Assembly: GCA_008501785.1 (NCBI GenBank)
Contig: QQUD01000067.1
Coordinates: 1 to 12,917, forward strand
Origin: Chloroflexota bacterium
GTDB lineage: Bacteria; Chloroflexota; Anaerolineae; Promineifilales; Promineifilaceae
DNA length: 12,917 bases
Direction: 5' to 3'
Program-made: the position numbers and the translations under genes
The notes under the pieces: model-generated
Databases searched by the model: none
Seen by the model: the letters and a program-made list of their open reading frames with translations, nothing else
What the model was told of the DNA's origin: nothing
In this document: one piece after another, positions 1 to 6,747 of the stretch
Layout: every line of letters begins with the position of its first letter
Position numbering within the stretch: position 1 is the first letter of the stretch

Positions 1-495
1 AACGGCCGTAACCATCACCGTTCTTTCACCACCAAAAGTCGCCAAGATGGGTAAACTAGCCACACTACCCAAAGCCGAACCGACCAGATTGGCAGCATAT
101 ACGCGATGAGAAGTACCATGTTTCCCGGCAGCCATCAATTCCCCACCAACCAACAAACCAGCAAACAAAAAGGGAACAGCCGCAGCTAAAAAATAAATAG
201 CCAGATAAACGAGTTGTTTCCTGTCCCAGGCGATGCTAAAGGAATCAAACGGCAGGTAGTTGATGACCAAATACGCGCCCACCGTGGTGATACCAAACGC
301 GAGACACAGCCAGGTAGACGAAAGGCGGCGACGCCAAACAGTTAGCAACGATCCACTAGCTCCGGCTCCCAACAGCGCCAGACTCACCGCCATAAAAGCA
401 AAGTGATAAAATTGCTGCACGGCAAATAAGCGCAACAAGGCCAGTTCAAGCAACAGCGTGGCCGCAGAAATCAGTACGATCCCAGCATAAATCAT
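1..495 (-). CDS. Spermidine-synthase-like polytopic membrane protein, N-terminal part (runs off left edge)
   Basis: The reading frame is open on the minus strand from an ATG at 495 to the window edge, giving 165 codons with no stop. The protein is strongly hydrophobic. It begins MIYAGIVLISAATLLLELAL, followed by RLFAVQQFYHFAFMAVSLAL and LLGAGASGSLL. Later come a helix ending FLFAGLLVGGELMAA and the segment YAANLVGSALGSVASLPIL. The pattern 'LLELALLRLF...YHFAFM..SLALLG.GASG' and the 'VYAANL.GSALG' segment resemble the membrane-spanning N-terminal half of large spermidine/spermine-synthase-like proteins, which carry a Rossmann aminopropyltransferase-like domain at the C-terminus. That domain would lie left of position 1 and is not seen. 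No Shine-Dalgarno is obvious before the ATG, and no better in-frame start was found. True polyamine synthesis is not shown; many such fusions are of unknown function. Confidence 0.7.
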   Translation of the reverse strand, partial: MIYAGIVLISAATLLLELALLRLFAVQQFYHFAFMAVSLALLGAGASGSLLTVWRRRLSSTWLCLAFGITTVGAYLVINYLPFDSFSIAWDRKQLVYLAIYFLAAAVPFLFAGLLVGGELMAAGKHGTSHRVYAANLVGSALGSVASLPILATFGGERTVMVTAV

Positions 496-834
496 ATCTT
501 GAATGAGACAAACAAAACCGTGTGATCAATCAAACCTTTGTAACGTGATTTTGGTAAATCGCACGGAAAACGATTTGCCAATTATTTTACAAAGTATGAT
601 CAGTATATGGAATTCCCAGCCGGGGTTCAAGGACCTACTTCCGCCAAATGGTCTAGATGTTTTAGACTTTCTTGTGTGGTGGCCAACCGTTAATCTGATT
701 ATTTTTTTGTTGGGAGATTTGATTATTTCACTTGTCTGATAGATTTTAAATTTTAACAAATGATAATGAAACGGTTCCCTAATTCAGTTATCCTCTTATT
801 CGTTAGGAAAAATCACAAAATGTATTGATTAAAT
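496..834. other. Intergenic stretch with no supported gene
   Basis: These 339 bp separate the divergently placed minus-strand membrane gene and the small plus-strand membrane gene, so promoters for both should lie here. The right half is AT-rich (about 670-830). I found no convincing paired -35/-10 boxes, tRNA, or long inverted repeat. A 78-codon frame (503-739) has no ribosome binding site and no family resemblance, so it is not called. Confidence 0.6.
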
Positions 835-840
835 GGAGGA
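835..840 (+). promoter_or_regulatory. Ribosome binding site that fixes the start at 846
   Basis: GGAGGA lies 5 nt before ATG 846. The longer in-frame start (TTG at 825) would place this Shine-Dalgarno inside the coding sequence, so 846 is preferred. Confidence 0.8.
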
Positions 841-845
841 TAACG

Positions 846-1241
846 ATGAAAACACTGAATTCAACAACTCAAATTGCTGTTGTTTCATTGCTTGGTTTGA
901 TGATTTTGCACATTGTTCAATTAGGTGCCATGTTTGCACAGATAGACATTTCGCCCCCAACATTTGTTGGCCCCTTGCTTGGTGGCGCAATTGCGCTGCA
1001 AGCCGCCACAATCCCCCTCATCATATGGCAGCACAAAAGCCGAATGTTGTGGATTGTGGCTGTGGTGTTGACAGCTATCCCAAGCGTTGGACCACAAAAG
1101 TTTATAACAGAGGCGGACGCACTCCTCTTATCTCCGATGATAATTTTGGGAACAATTTTTGCAATAAGTTTAATTGTTTATGCTGTTGCTGAAAGAAAAG
1201 TGAAAGCAAAAGAAAGTCCAGAAGCAGCGACAAGTTTCTAA
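846..1241 (+). CDS. Small four-helix membrane protein of unknown function
   Basis: The product is 131 residues and I do not recognise a family. Four hydrophobic segments can be read: about residues 10-30 (IAVVSLLGLMILHIVQLGAM), 40-62 (FVGPLLGGAIALQAATIPLI), 68-85 (MLWIVAVVLTAIPSVG) and 95-120 (LLLSPMIILGTIFAISLIVY). A short charged tail follows (AERKVKAKESPEAATSF). It is therefore probably an inner-membrane protein with a cytoplasmic basic C-terminus. No catalytic motif or cysteine pair is visible. The start follows a strong GGAGGA. The gene stands alone, with a long gap upstream and a hairpin terminator 50 bp downstream, so it is likely monocistronic. The DUF4345/DoxX-like class of small four-helix proteins is a possible relative, but this is only a shape comparison. 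Confidence 0.75.
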   Translation: MKTLNSTTQIAVVSLLGLMILHIVQLGAMFAQIDISPPTFVGPLLGGAIALQAATIPLIIWQHKSRMLWIVAVVLTAIPSVGPQKFITEADALLLSPMIILGTIFAISLIVYAVAERKVKAKESPEAATSF

Positions 1242-1290
1242 ATAAACCCGTGCAAATTTTAACTTCTGGCCGGTCGCAAGAATAAACAGC

Positions 1291-1322
1291 AGGAAAGCAG
1301 ACCCAGGTCTGCTTTCCTTTCT
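1291..1322 (+). terminator. Hairpin terminator between convergent genes
   Basis: AGGAAAGCAGACC (1291-1303) is perfectly complementary to GGTCTGCTTTCCT (1306-1318), and a T-rich tail (TTTCTT) follows. It sits 50 bp past the stop of the small membrane gene. Because the stem is a 13-bp perfect inverted repeat, it may also stop transcripts of the nitrilase arriving from the right, although the minus-strand tail is less U-rich. Confidence 0.85.
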
Positions 1323-1383
1323 TGGTATCTTGATAATTTACCTCGATATCGACTCAATAACACCTGATAAGACGTTTGGGAAA

Positions 1384-2349
1384 CTACTCAACAATTCTCA
1401 ATGTGCTTTGGCGTTCGCGGTTGAGGGTGAGTTGGGTGACATCGGGGCGGGAGTAGTGGCCGACGGGGTCGAAGTTTTGCCGTTCGGCGCGAACTTGTTT
1501 GTGGTTGATTGTGGCGGTGATTAGCTTTTCTTCACCTACAACTGGCTCAACGACCCATTTGCCATCGGGTGCGGCAATCGCGGAGCCGCCGTTTGCTAGT
1601 TGGTCTGGACAGTCAGCCAGGATTAAGTCGAGATGGGGGGTGTCGGCCGGGAAGTCTATTTTACGCATTAGGCCAGATGCTGAAATGACGAAGGAACGTG
1701 CTTCTTTCGCGATGAATTGGGTGATGTCGTTTGTGTTGTGTTCGCCACCGGGCCAGACGGCGACATGCACATCTTCACCTTGTGCGTAGAGGGCGGCACG
1801 GGGGAGTGGCATCCAGTTTTCCCAACAGTTGAGACCACCAATCGTAAATGTGCCGAGTTTGTGTGTACGCAGTCCGTGCCCATCGCCGGGTGACCAGGTG
1901 AGGCGTTCTTCGTAGGTGGGCATGAGCTTGCGGTGGACGGATTGGATGATGCCTTGGGCATTGATGTAAACGAGGGAGGCGTAGAGGCTGTGACCGCCGC
2001 GATTTGATGCCCGTTCGATGCAGCCGAGGTAAGTGCTGATCTGGTGTTGTTTGACTGTGTCGCAAATGGATTGAAGATGCCCCGCTTCGATGTTTACAGC
2101 TTGGTCCATGTAATGTGCGTGTATCTCTTTTTGCACAGGTGAGTTGAACTGTGCGCCGTTGGTCAGTTCAATCCAAAATGGATAACCGGGCAGCAAGGCT
2201 TCGCCAAACGCGATTAGTTGACAGCCTGCTGATCCAGCCTGTGCTACATAGTCTACGATTTTGCTTGTTGTTTGGGTACGATTGAGCCAGACTGGGGCGA
2301 TTTGGGCAATGCCGACTTTGATTTCATCTTGATTGGGTGAGTTTTTCAT
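1384..2349 (-). CDS. Nitrilase-family carbon-nitrogen hydrolase (aliphatic nitrilase type)
   Basis: The product is 321 residues, the usual length for branch-1 nitrilases, and a complete single alpha-beta-beta-alpha hydrolase domain. The catalytic residues are in place: Glu50 in FGEALLPGYPFW, Lys141 in HRKLMPTYEERLTW (with the second family glutamate at Glu148), and nucleophile Cys175 in GGLNCWENWMPLPR. The CWEN.MPL.R signature points to true nitrilases (nitrile to carboxylate plus ammonia) or close relatives such as cyanide hydratase, rather than amidases or N-carbamoylases. The protein is soluble with no signal peptide. The start has AAGGAG 6 nt upstream (2355-2360, minus strand). The gene is transcribed away from the gcv operon and converges on the small membrane gene, so it probably forms its own unit. 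The physiological nitrile cannot be read from the sequence. No AACGGCCGTT palindrome occurs in this gene, unlike most genes to its right. Confidence 0.93.
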   Translation of the reverse strand: MKNSPNQDEIKVGIAQIAPVWLNRTQTTSKIVDYVAQAGSAGCQLIAFGEALLPGYPFWIELTNGAQFNSPVQKEIHAHYMDQAVNIEAGHLQSICDTVKQHQISTYLGCIERASNRGGHSLYASLVYINAQGIIQSVHRKLMPTYEERLTWSPGDGHGLRTHKLGTFTIGGLNCWENWMPLPRAALYAQGEDVHVAVWPGGEHNTNDITQFIAKEARSFVISASGLMRKIDFPADTPHLDLILADCPDQLANGGSAIAAPDGKWVVEPVVGEEKLITATINHKQVRAERQNFDPVGHYSRPDVTQLTLNRERQSTLRIVE

Positions 2350-2374
2350 GGGTTCTCCTTAAGTACGTTCAAAT

Positions 2375-2456
2375 TTTCCCGGAAACTATGAACTAGCTTT
2401 GCTTACAATTACTTTTGCTCAGCTTCCGGGAAAGCTGGCTAGTATAGCTTCCGGGA
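2375..2456. repeat. Three TTCCGGGA boxes in the nitrilase-gcv divergent region
   Basis: TTTCCCGGAAA occurs at 2375-2385. Its inverse lies in AGCTTCCGGGAAAGCT (2421-2436), which has AGCTT/AAGCT arms. A third box, AGCTTCCGGGA (2446-2456), repeats the 2421-2431 sequence at 25-bp spacing. Dyad-like boxes upstream of the nitrilase start and before the gcv promoters could be operators, but no regulator is encoded nearby. Confidence 0.4.
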
Positions 2457-2496
2457 GGTTGGTTGTGATGAATGTTTACAATGTAACAATTGTCAC

Positions 2497-2524
2497 TTGC
2501 ACATTTTCAGTCTATCCGTACAAT
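2497..2524 (+). promoter_or_regulatory. Candidate sigma-70 promoter 1 for the gcv operon
   Basis: TTGCAC (2497-2502) and TACAAT (2519-2524) are separated by 16 bp. Transcription would begin near 2531, about 40 nt before the first riboswitch stem. Confidence 0.5.
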
Positions 2525-2529
2525 GTAAG

Positions 2530-2557
2530 TTGAACAAGAAACTTTGCATTTTACAAT
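2530..2557 (+). promoter_or_regulatory. Candidate sigma-70 promoter 2 for the gcv operon
   Basis: TTGAAC (2530-2535) and TACAAT (2552-2557) are again separated by 16 bp, 33 bp downstream of the first pair. A start near 2564 would place riboswitch stem P1 (2571) almost at the transcript 5' end, which is typical of riboswitch leaders. Confidence 0.5.
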
Positions 2558-2570
2558 TTTATACCGGAAA

Positions 2571-2834
2571 CGGCCGTTCGGGAGAGAACTAGAGCGGGAA
2601 GCAGTAAACAGTAAGCAGAAAACGGTAGAAAATACCGATTACTGACCACTGATTACCGATTACCGATTACCGGTCACCGAAGGGGCAAGTTGCGAACATA
2701 ATTCGCAGTGAAACTCTCAGGTAAAAGGACCGTGCGGCTGGGCAACTCTGGAAAGTGCGCAGAATATGTTGCGCACACCGAAGGGGCAAGTGGTAGGTTG
2801 TGCCTACGATGAATCTCTCAGGTTGATGACAGAG
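2571..2834 (+). ncRNA. Tandem glycine riboswitch (two aptamers), gcvT-motif class
   Basis: Two copies of the conserved core CACCGAAGGGGCAAG lie at 2675-2689 and 2776-2790. Each is followed by a P3b hairpin (TGCGAA/TTCGCA at 2691-2707; GTAGG/CCTAC at 2793-2807) and then CTCTCAGG. Aptamer I: P1 pairs 2571-2581 with 2730-2740 (one U-U mismatch, two G-U pairs), P2 pairs GAGAG 2582-2586 with CTCTC 2714-2718, and the core ends AAAAGGAC. Aptamer II: P1 is CTCTG 2746-2750 with CAGAG 2830-2834, P2 is 2751-2755 with 2815-2819 (one A-C mismatch), and P3a is the short stem TGCGC/GCGCA (2756-2775). Aptamer I is odd: its P3a (2588-2674) is an 87-nt repeat hairpin instead of the usual roughly 15-20 nt. The element precedes gcvH-gcvP, so it should be a glycine-responsive ON switch. 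Confidence 0.95.
2588..2674 (+). repeat. Heptad inverted-repeat element, copy 1, forming an oversized P3a of glycine aptamer I
   Basis: The 3' arm is made of GATTACC-type heptads (2651-2674, plus CGATTACTG at 2636-2644). The 5' arm carries degenerate complementary units (CAGTAAAC, AGTAAGC, AACGGTA). The whole folds as one nearly in-register hairpin: CGGTA (2623-2627) with TACCG (2633-2637) around the loop GAAAA; CAG 2616-2618 with CTG 2642-2644; CAGT 2609-2612 with ACTG 2648-2651; and GTAA 2604-2607 with TTAC 2653-2656. The closing pairs are ACT 2588-2590 with GGT 2672-2674. The riboswitch core resumes immediately at 2675. Confidence 0.75.
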
Positions 2835-2876
2835 GACGCTAGTGATACCTTGTATTGCAATGCGTCCTTTTATTTT
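2833..2876 (+). terminator. Riboswitch expression platform: intrinsic terminator
   Basis: AGGACGC (2833-2839) pairs with GCGTCCT (2862-2868). ATAC/GTAT (2845-2855) extends the inner stem, and TTTTATTTT follows. The 5' arm shares two bases (2833-2834) with the 3' strand of aptamer II stem P1. Stabilising P1 by glycine binding would therefore fray the base of the terminator and allow read-through into gcvH. The small overlap makes the exact switching mechanism an inference. Confidence 0.75.
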
Positions 2877-2916
2877 AGCAACTTACTGAATCTAACGTTT
2901 AGAGCAGGAGAGAGTC

Positions 2917-3303
2917 ATGAATATTCCAGCAGATTTGAAATATACAAAAGAAGATGAATGGGTAAAAGTTGAAGGCAATATCGCCACGATTGGCGTGACG
3001 GATTATGCACAAGATGCGTTGTCTGACATTGTTTACCTGGAACTACCCGCAGAAGGCGATGCGTTTAGCGCAGGTGAAGCCTTTGGTGTGGTTGAGTCTG
3101 TGAAAGCGGCCAGCGATTTGTACATGCCCATTGATGGCACTGTCACAGAAGCTAACGAAGACCTCGTTGATGCCCCCGAAACCGTAAACAGCGATCCGTT
3201 TGGAGCAGCCTGGTTGGTTAAAGTTGAAATTGGTGACCCTAGCCAACTTGATGAACTGATGGATGCGGATGCTTATACCAAATATTGTGAAGAGCGTAGT
3301 TAG
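2917..3303 (+). CDS. gcvH: Glycine cleavage system H protein
   Basis: This is the lipoyl-carrying shuttle of the glycine cleavage complex. It carries the aminomethyl group from GcvP to GcvT and then presents dihydrolipoamide to the L-protein. The 128 residues match the usual GcvH length. The lipoylated lysine is Lys63 in GVVESVKAASDLYMP, inside the hairpin of the lipoyl domain. The N-terminus PADLKYTKEDEWVKVEG and the later VNSDPFGAAWLVKVE segment are standard for the family. Ribosome binding is by AGGAG at 2905-2909, and the coding start lies about 40 nt after the riboswitch terminator. It is the first gene of the riboswitch-controlled operon. gcvT, often found just upstream, is not between the riboswitch and this gene. 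Confidence 0.97.
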   Translation: MNIPADLKYTKEDEWVKVEGNIATIGVTDYAQDALSDIVYLELPAEGDAFSAGEAFGVVESVKAASDLYMPIDGTVTEANEDLVDAPETVNSDPFGAAWLVKVEIGDPSQLDELMDADAYTKYCEERS

Positions 3304-3305
3304 AA

Positions 3306-3387
3306 TCGTAATCAGTAAACGGTAAGCGGTAATCGGTAAGCAGATGTTGCAAACTGATTACTGATCACCAATTACCGATTACCGATA
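3306..3387 (+). repeat. Heptad inverted-repeat element, copy 2, in the gcvH-gcvP gap
   Basis: The 5' arm has GTAATC/GGTAAGC/GGTAATC units (3307-3343) and the 3' arm CTGATTACTGATCACC plus ATTACCGATTACCGAT (3354-3386). They pair in register about a loop at 3344-3353: CAG 3341-3343 with CTG 3354-3356, GGTAA 3335-3339 with TTACT 3358-3362, GGTAA 3321-3325 with TTACC 3372-3376, and GTAAA 3315-3319 opposite ATTAC 3378-3382 with one A-A mismatch. It fills nearly all of the 112-bp spacer and uses the same units as copy 1. No U-tract follows, so it is not a standard terminator, but it could stabilise or attenuate the dicistronic message. Confidence 0.8.
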
Positions 3388-3415
3388 CATTTCCCACTGA
3401 ACTGGAGAGTAAAAA

Positions 3416-6364
3416 ATGAATAATGTAACCAAAGCTGTACAATCACAGTCGTTGAATGATGTGGTTGGGAAGAATGGTGCGAAACGGCCGTTATCCAACC
3501 GCGACCTGTTAAACCCCACAGACCACTTCGAAGACCGCCATATTGGCCCCCGTGCAGCGGACCTCGATAAAATGCTGTCGGCTGTCGGCGTTTCCTCACT
3601 TGATAAATTGATTGCCGAAACTATCCCACAAGCGATTCGCATGGATGGACAGTTGAAGCTAGAAGCACCGCGCAGTGAATCAGAGATTTTGACTGAATTG
3701 CGTGCTGTTGCAGCTAAGAATCAACTCTATCGCTCCTTTATTGGCATGGGTTACTCCGACTGCACCATGCCGCCAGTTGTGCTGCGCAATATTTTTGAGA
3801 ATCCGGGCTGGTACACGGCTTACACGCCATACCAACCTGAAATTGCCCAAGGCCGCTTAGAAGCCTTGCTCAATTTCCAAACAATGGTGAGCGATTTGAC
3901 CGGCATGGAAATCGCGAATGCGTCTTTGCTGGATGAAGGCACCGCTGCTGCCGAAGCGATGACTTTAGCGCTGCGCCAACGCCCACGCAAATCAACGGCT
4001 AACACCTTCTTTGTGTCTGAACTGTGCCATCCACAAACGATAGCGATTGTAGAAACGCGCGCACAGCCACTTGGGATTGATGTGGTTGTTGGGGATTACG
4101 AAACCTATGACTTCAGCATTCCTACTTTTGGTGTGCTGCTGCAATACCCGGCAACAGATGGTGCTGTGCTGGATTACGAACCATTCGTGAAAAAGACACA
4201 CGAGAACAAAGCGCTGGTGACGGTAGCGGCTGACTTGTTGGCCTTGACACTGCTGCGTGCGCCCGGTGAATTTGATGCAGATATTGTGGTTGGCAACAGC
4301 CAGCGATTTGGTGTGCCGATGGGATATGGTGGACCACACGCTGCGTATATGGCCACCCGTGAAAAGTACAAGCGACAGATGCCTGGTCGTTTGGTTGGCG
4401 TTTCAATCGATGCAGATGGCAATCCAGCGATGCGGTTGGCGATGCAAACGCGTGAGCAGCATATCCGTCGTGAGAAGGCGACAAGCAATATTTGTACCGC
4501 ACAGGTTTTGCTGGCGGTAATTGCGTCGATGTATGCCGTGTATCATGGACCTGAAGGGTTGAAGGAGATTGCACGACGGGTGCATTTGTTAACGGCCGTT
4601 CTCGCCAAAGGCCTGCAACAATTAGGCTACACCATCGAAAACGATAACTTCTTCGACACGATTAAAGTGTCTGGAGGACCACGCAGCCAGGATCAGATTC
4701 AAGAAGCTGCATTAGGTCACGAAATCAACTTGCGTTACTTTGACGATGGTGCTATTGGTGTTTCTCTTGATGAAATTACGATTGTGCAAGATTTGGAGCA
4801 TCTGTTTGAGGTGTTTGGTGCGGCAGAAGGACAAATCGATCTGGATGCGGTGGCGGACAGTGTGGAAATGGCCTATACGGCCGTTCATGCGCGCACCAGT
4901 GACTTCCTGACCCATCCCGTGTTCAACAGTTACCATTCGGAAACCGAGATGATGCGTTACATCAACAAGCTAGAAGCCAAAGATTTGTCGCTGATTCACT
5001 CGATGATTCCGCTCGGCTCTTGCACGATGAAGCTGAACGCAACGGCCGAAATGCTGCCGGTGATGTGGCCGAAGTTTGGCAACGTGCATCCATTTGCACC
5101 GAAAGAGCAGGCTGCCGGGTATACGATTTTGTTTGAACGGCTAGAAAAATGGTTGGCGGAGATTACTGGCTTTACGGCCGTTTCCCTACAACCCAACTCC
5201 GGCGCTCAAGGCGAATATGCCGGAATGCTCACCATTCGTGCCTATCACCTGAGCCGGGGCGACGATCATCGTCACGTTTGCTTGATCCCAAGCTCAGCGC
5301 ACGGCACAAATCCGGCGAGCGCGGTGATGGCTGGCATGAAAGTAGTGGTTGTGAAATGTGACGACAACGGCAATATCGATGTGGATGATTTACGAGCCAA
5401 AGCCGAGCAGCATAAAGATAATTTGTCGGCAATTATGGTCACGTATCCATCGACACATGGTGTATTTGAAGAAGCAATTGAAGAGATTTGCCAAATCACT
5501 CACGATAATGGCGGCCAAGTTTACCTCGATGGCGCAAACATGAATGCACAGGTGGGAATCACCCGTCCTGGCGATTATGGCGCAGACGTTTGTCACTTGA
5601 ACTTGCACAAAACATTTGCAATTCCGCATGGTGGTGGTGGTCCGGGTATGGGACCGATTGGTGTGGCCGCACATCTGGCTCCGTTCTTGCCAAATCACCC
5701 AGTTGTTGACGGTGTTGGTGGTGAAAATGCGTTAGGGGTTGTTTCTGCGGCTCCGTGGGGCAGTGCTAGTGTTTTACCAATTTCTTATGCTTATATCGCG
5801 ATGTTGGGCACAAAAGGGCTGGAGAAATCAACACAAGCGGCCGTTTTGAATGCAAACTACGTAGCACAACGGCTGGACGAGCACTTCCCGGTGCTGTATA
5901 AAGGTAAAAACGGCCGTGTTGCGCACGAGTGCATCATCGACCTGCGCCAGCTTAAGGAATGGGTCTCGGTTGATGACGTGGCGAAACGGCTGATGGACTT
6001 TGGCTTCCATGCGCCCACGATGTCATTCCCGGTTCCGGGTACGCTGATGATTGAGCCAACTGAAAGTGAATCGATGGGTGAACTGGATCGTTTCTGTGAG
6101 GCGATGATTCAGATTCGGCAGGAGATTCAGGAGATTCAGGATGGCAAGGTAAGCCATGACGAGAGTGTGTTGGCGAATGCGCCGCATACGGCGAAGGTGG
6201 TGGTGGAAGCGGAATGGAAACGGCCGTATAGTCGGGAAACGGCCGTTTATCCCACATCCTGGGTCAAAGAAAACAAATTCTGGCCCCCCGTAGCTCGCAT
6301 CGACAACGTCTACGGCGACCGCAATCTGATTTGCCTTTGCCCGCCTATGGAAGCTTACGAATAA
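3416..6364 (+). CDS. gcvP: Glycine dehydrogenase (decarboxylating), P protein, single-chain type
   Basis: This PLP enzyme decarboxylates glycine and transfers the aminomethylamine to lipoyl-GcvH. At 982 residues it is the undivided form (not split into GcvPA/GcvPB) and slightly longer than the usual roughly 950-960. The extra length is an N-terminal extension of about 35 residues before the family start [10 protein letters not shown]. Two homologous halves are present. The C-terminal half carries the PLP Schiff-base lysine at Lys732 in [16 protein letters not shown], with [11 protein letters not shown] upstream. GGAGAG at 3404-3409 supports the ATG at 3416. The gene follows gcvH across the 112-bp repeat-bearing gap and is closed by a hairpin terminator. 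It contains several AACGGCCGTT-like palindromes (3483, 4591, 4876, 5173, 5836, 5909, 6219, 6238), read in different frames. No internal stop or frameshift was seen. Confidence 0.98.
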   Translation: MNNVTKAVQSQSLNDVVGKNGAKRPLSNRDLLNPTDHFEDRHIGPRAADLDKMLSAVGVSSLDKLIAETIPQAIRMDGQLKLEAPRSESEILTELRAVAAKNQLYRSFIGMGYSDCTMPPVVLRNIFENPGWYTAYTPYQPEIAQGRLEALLNFQTMVSDLTGMEIANASLLDEGTAAAEAMTLALRQRPRKSTANTFFVSELCHPQTIAIVETRAQPLGIDVVVGDYETYDFSIPTFGVLLQYPATDGAVLDYEPFVKKTHENKALVTVAADLLALTLLRAPGEFDADIVVGNSQRFGVPMGYGGPHAAYMATREKYKRQMPGRLVGVSIDADGNPAMRLAMQTREQHIRREKATSNICTAQVLLAVIASMYAVYHGPEGLKEIARRVHLLTAVLAKGLQQLGYTIENDNFFDTIKVSGGPRSQDQIQEAALGHEINLRYFDDGAIGVSLDEITIVQDLEHLFEVFGAAEGQIDLDAVADSVEMAYTAVHARTSDFLTHPVFNSYHSETEMMRYINKLEAKDLSLIHSMIPLGSCTMKLNATAEMLPVMWPKFGNVHPFAPKEQAAGYTILFERLEKWLAEITGFTAVSLQPNSGAQGEYAGMLTIRAYHLSRGDDHRHVCLIPSSAHGTNPASAVMAGMKVVVVKCDDNGNIDVDDLRAKAEQHKDNLSAIMVTYPSTHGVFEEAIEEICQITHDNGGQVYLDGANMNAQVGITRPGDYGADVCHLNLHKTFAIPHGGGGPGMGPIGVAAHLAPFLPNHPVVDGVGGENALGVVSAAPWGSASVLPISYAYIAMLGTKGLEKSTQAAVLNANYVAQRLDEHFPVLYKGKNGRVAHECIIDLRQLKEWVSVDDVAKRLMDFGFHAPTMSFPVPGTLMIEPTESESMGELDRFCEAMIQIRQEIQEIQDGKVSHDESVLANAPHTAKVVVEAEWKRPYSRETAVYPTSWVKENKFWPPVARIDNVYGDRNLICLCPPMEAYE

Positions 6365-6381
6365 GAGTTTTGACGATGTAG

Positions 6382-6410
6382 GCGTGTCGCACTTTTTAAG
6401 TGCGACGCAC
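6382..6410 (+). repeat. Hairpin between gcvP and its terminator
   Basis: TCGCACTT (6387-6394) pairs perfectly with AAGTGCGA (6398-6405) around TTT. The stem extends outward with one G-U pair and one C-A mismatch to 6382/6410. No U-tract follows, so it may be an mRNA 3'-end stabiliser or a dispersed repeat. Confidence 0.6.
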
Positions 6411-6416
6411 CTTGAG

Positions 6417-6452
6417 AGGCCTGATTTTGCATGCAAGATCAGGCCTTTTTTT
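6417..6452 (+). terminator. Intrinsic terminator of the gcv operon
   Basis: AGGCCTGAT (6417-6425) pairs with ATCAGGCCT (6438-6446). The palindromic segment TTGCATGCAA (6427-6436) forms the inner stem, and seven T follow. It lies about 50 bp after the gcvP stop. Confidence 0.92.
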
Positions 6453-6747
6453 ATGCGTTTACATAAGTTGGAAATCGTGGTTTTGTGGTAGTACTTAGGG
6501 TCTAAAGGGCGTGAATGGCTCGTGAAATGATTGTTTTTTAAGGGGGTGGCGACAGTGATCGTAAGAAAGTTCGTAAGGTGCAATTCGTAGTTTCAAACAT
6601 GAGCAGAGTAAGCATCAAGATTGAACCAAAAATGTTTCATTCAGATGCTAATGCGAGGTGAAAATTTATAGAGCTTAGGGTTTTGTAATCATTTTTTTAC
6701 AAACGAATACTTAAATAATTCCATGTGCTAATCAATCAAGGATAAGT
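6453..6747. other. Intergenic leader region before the glycan operon
   Basis: The 295 bp carry no supported gene. Short direct repeats of CGTAAG occur near 6560-6576. The distal part (6660-6725) is AT-rich and contains the promoter candidate listed separately. A minus-strand frame reaching from here into gcvP is a shadow of gcvP. Confidence 0.6.
6682..6711 (+). promoter_or_regulatory. Candidate promoter with an operator-like dyad before the glycan operon
   Basis: TTGTAA (6683-6688) and AATACT (6706-6711) are 17 bp apart. A perfect inverted repeat, TTTGTAA (6682-6688) and TTACAAA (6697-6703), overlaps the -35 box and spacer, where a repressor could sit. The -10 box matches the consensus at only 4 of 6 bases. 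Confidence 0.4.

Noticed and set aside
503..739. 78-codon plus-strand frame in the left intergenic region
   Set aside because: It has no ribosome binding site and no recognisable motif. A minus-strand frame of similar size overlaps it, as expected by chance.
1644..1649. CGGCCG sites at 1644, 7304, 7853 and 8149 as palindrome copies
   Set aside because: Their flanks (TC..GG, TT..GC, AG..CG and TA..GA type) do not match AA...TT, so they are counted only as background CGGCCG.
2601..2674. GATTACC repeats as a small CRISPR array
   Set aside because: The units are 7 bp with no unique spacers and form a single hairpin. No cas genes are present.
2766..2957. 63-codon frame through the second glycine aptamer into gcvH
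   Set aside because: It lies within structured RNA, lacks a Shine-Dalgarno and overlaps gcvH in another frame.
6382..6410. Second gcv terminator
   Set aside because: The hairpin is strong, but it is followed by a C-rich sequence rather than a U-tract.
6023..6583. 186-codon minus-strand frame over the gcvP 3' end and terminator
   Set aside because: It is antisense to a certain gene, runs through the intrinsic terminator and shows no family features.
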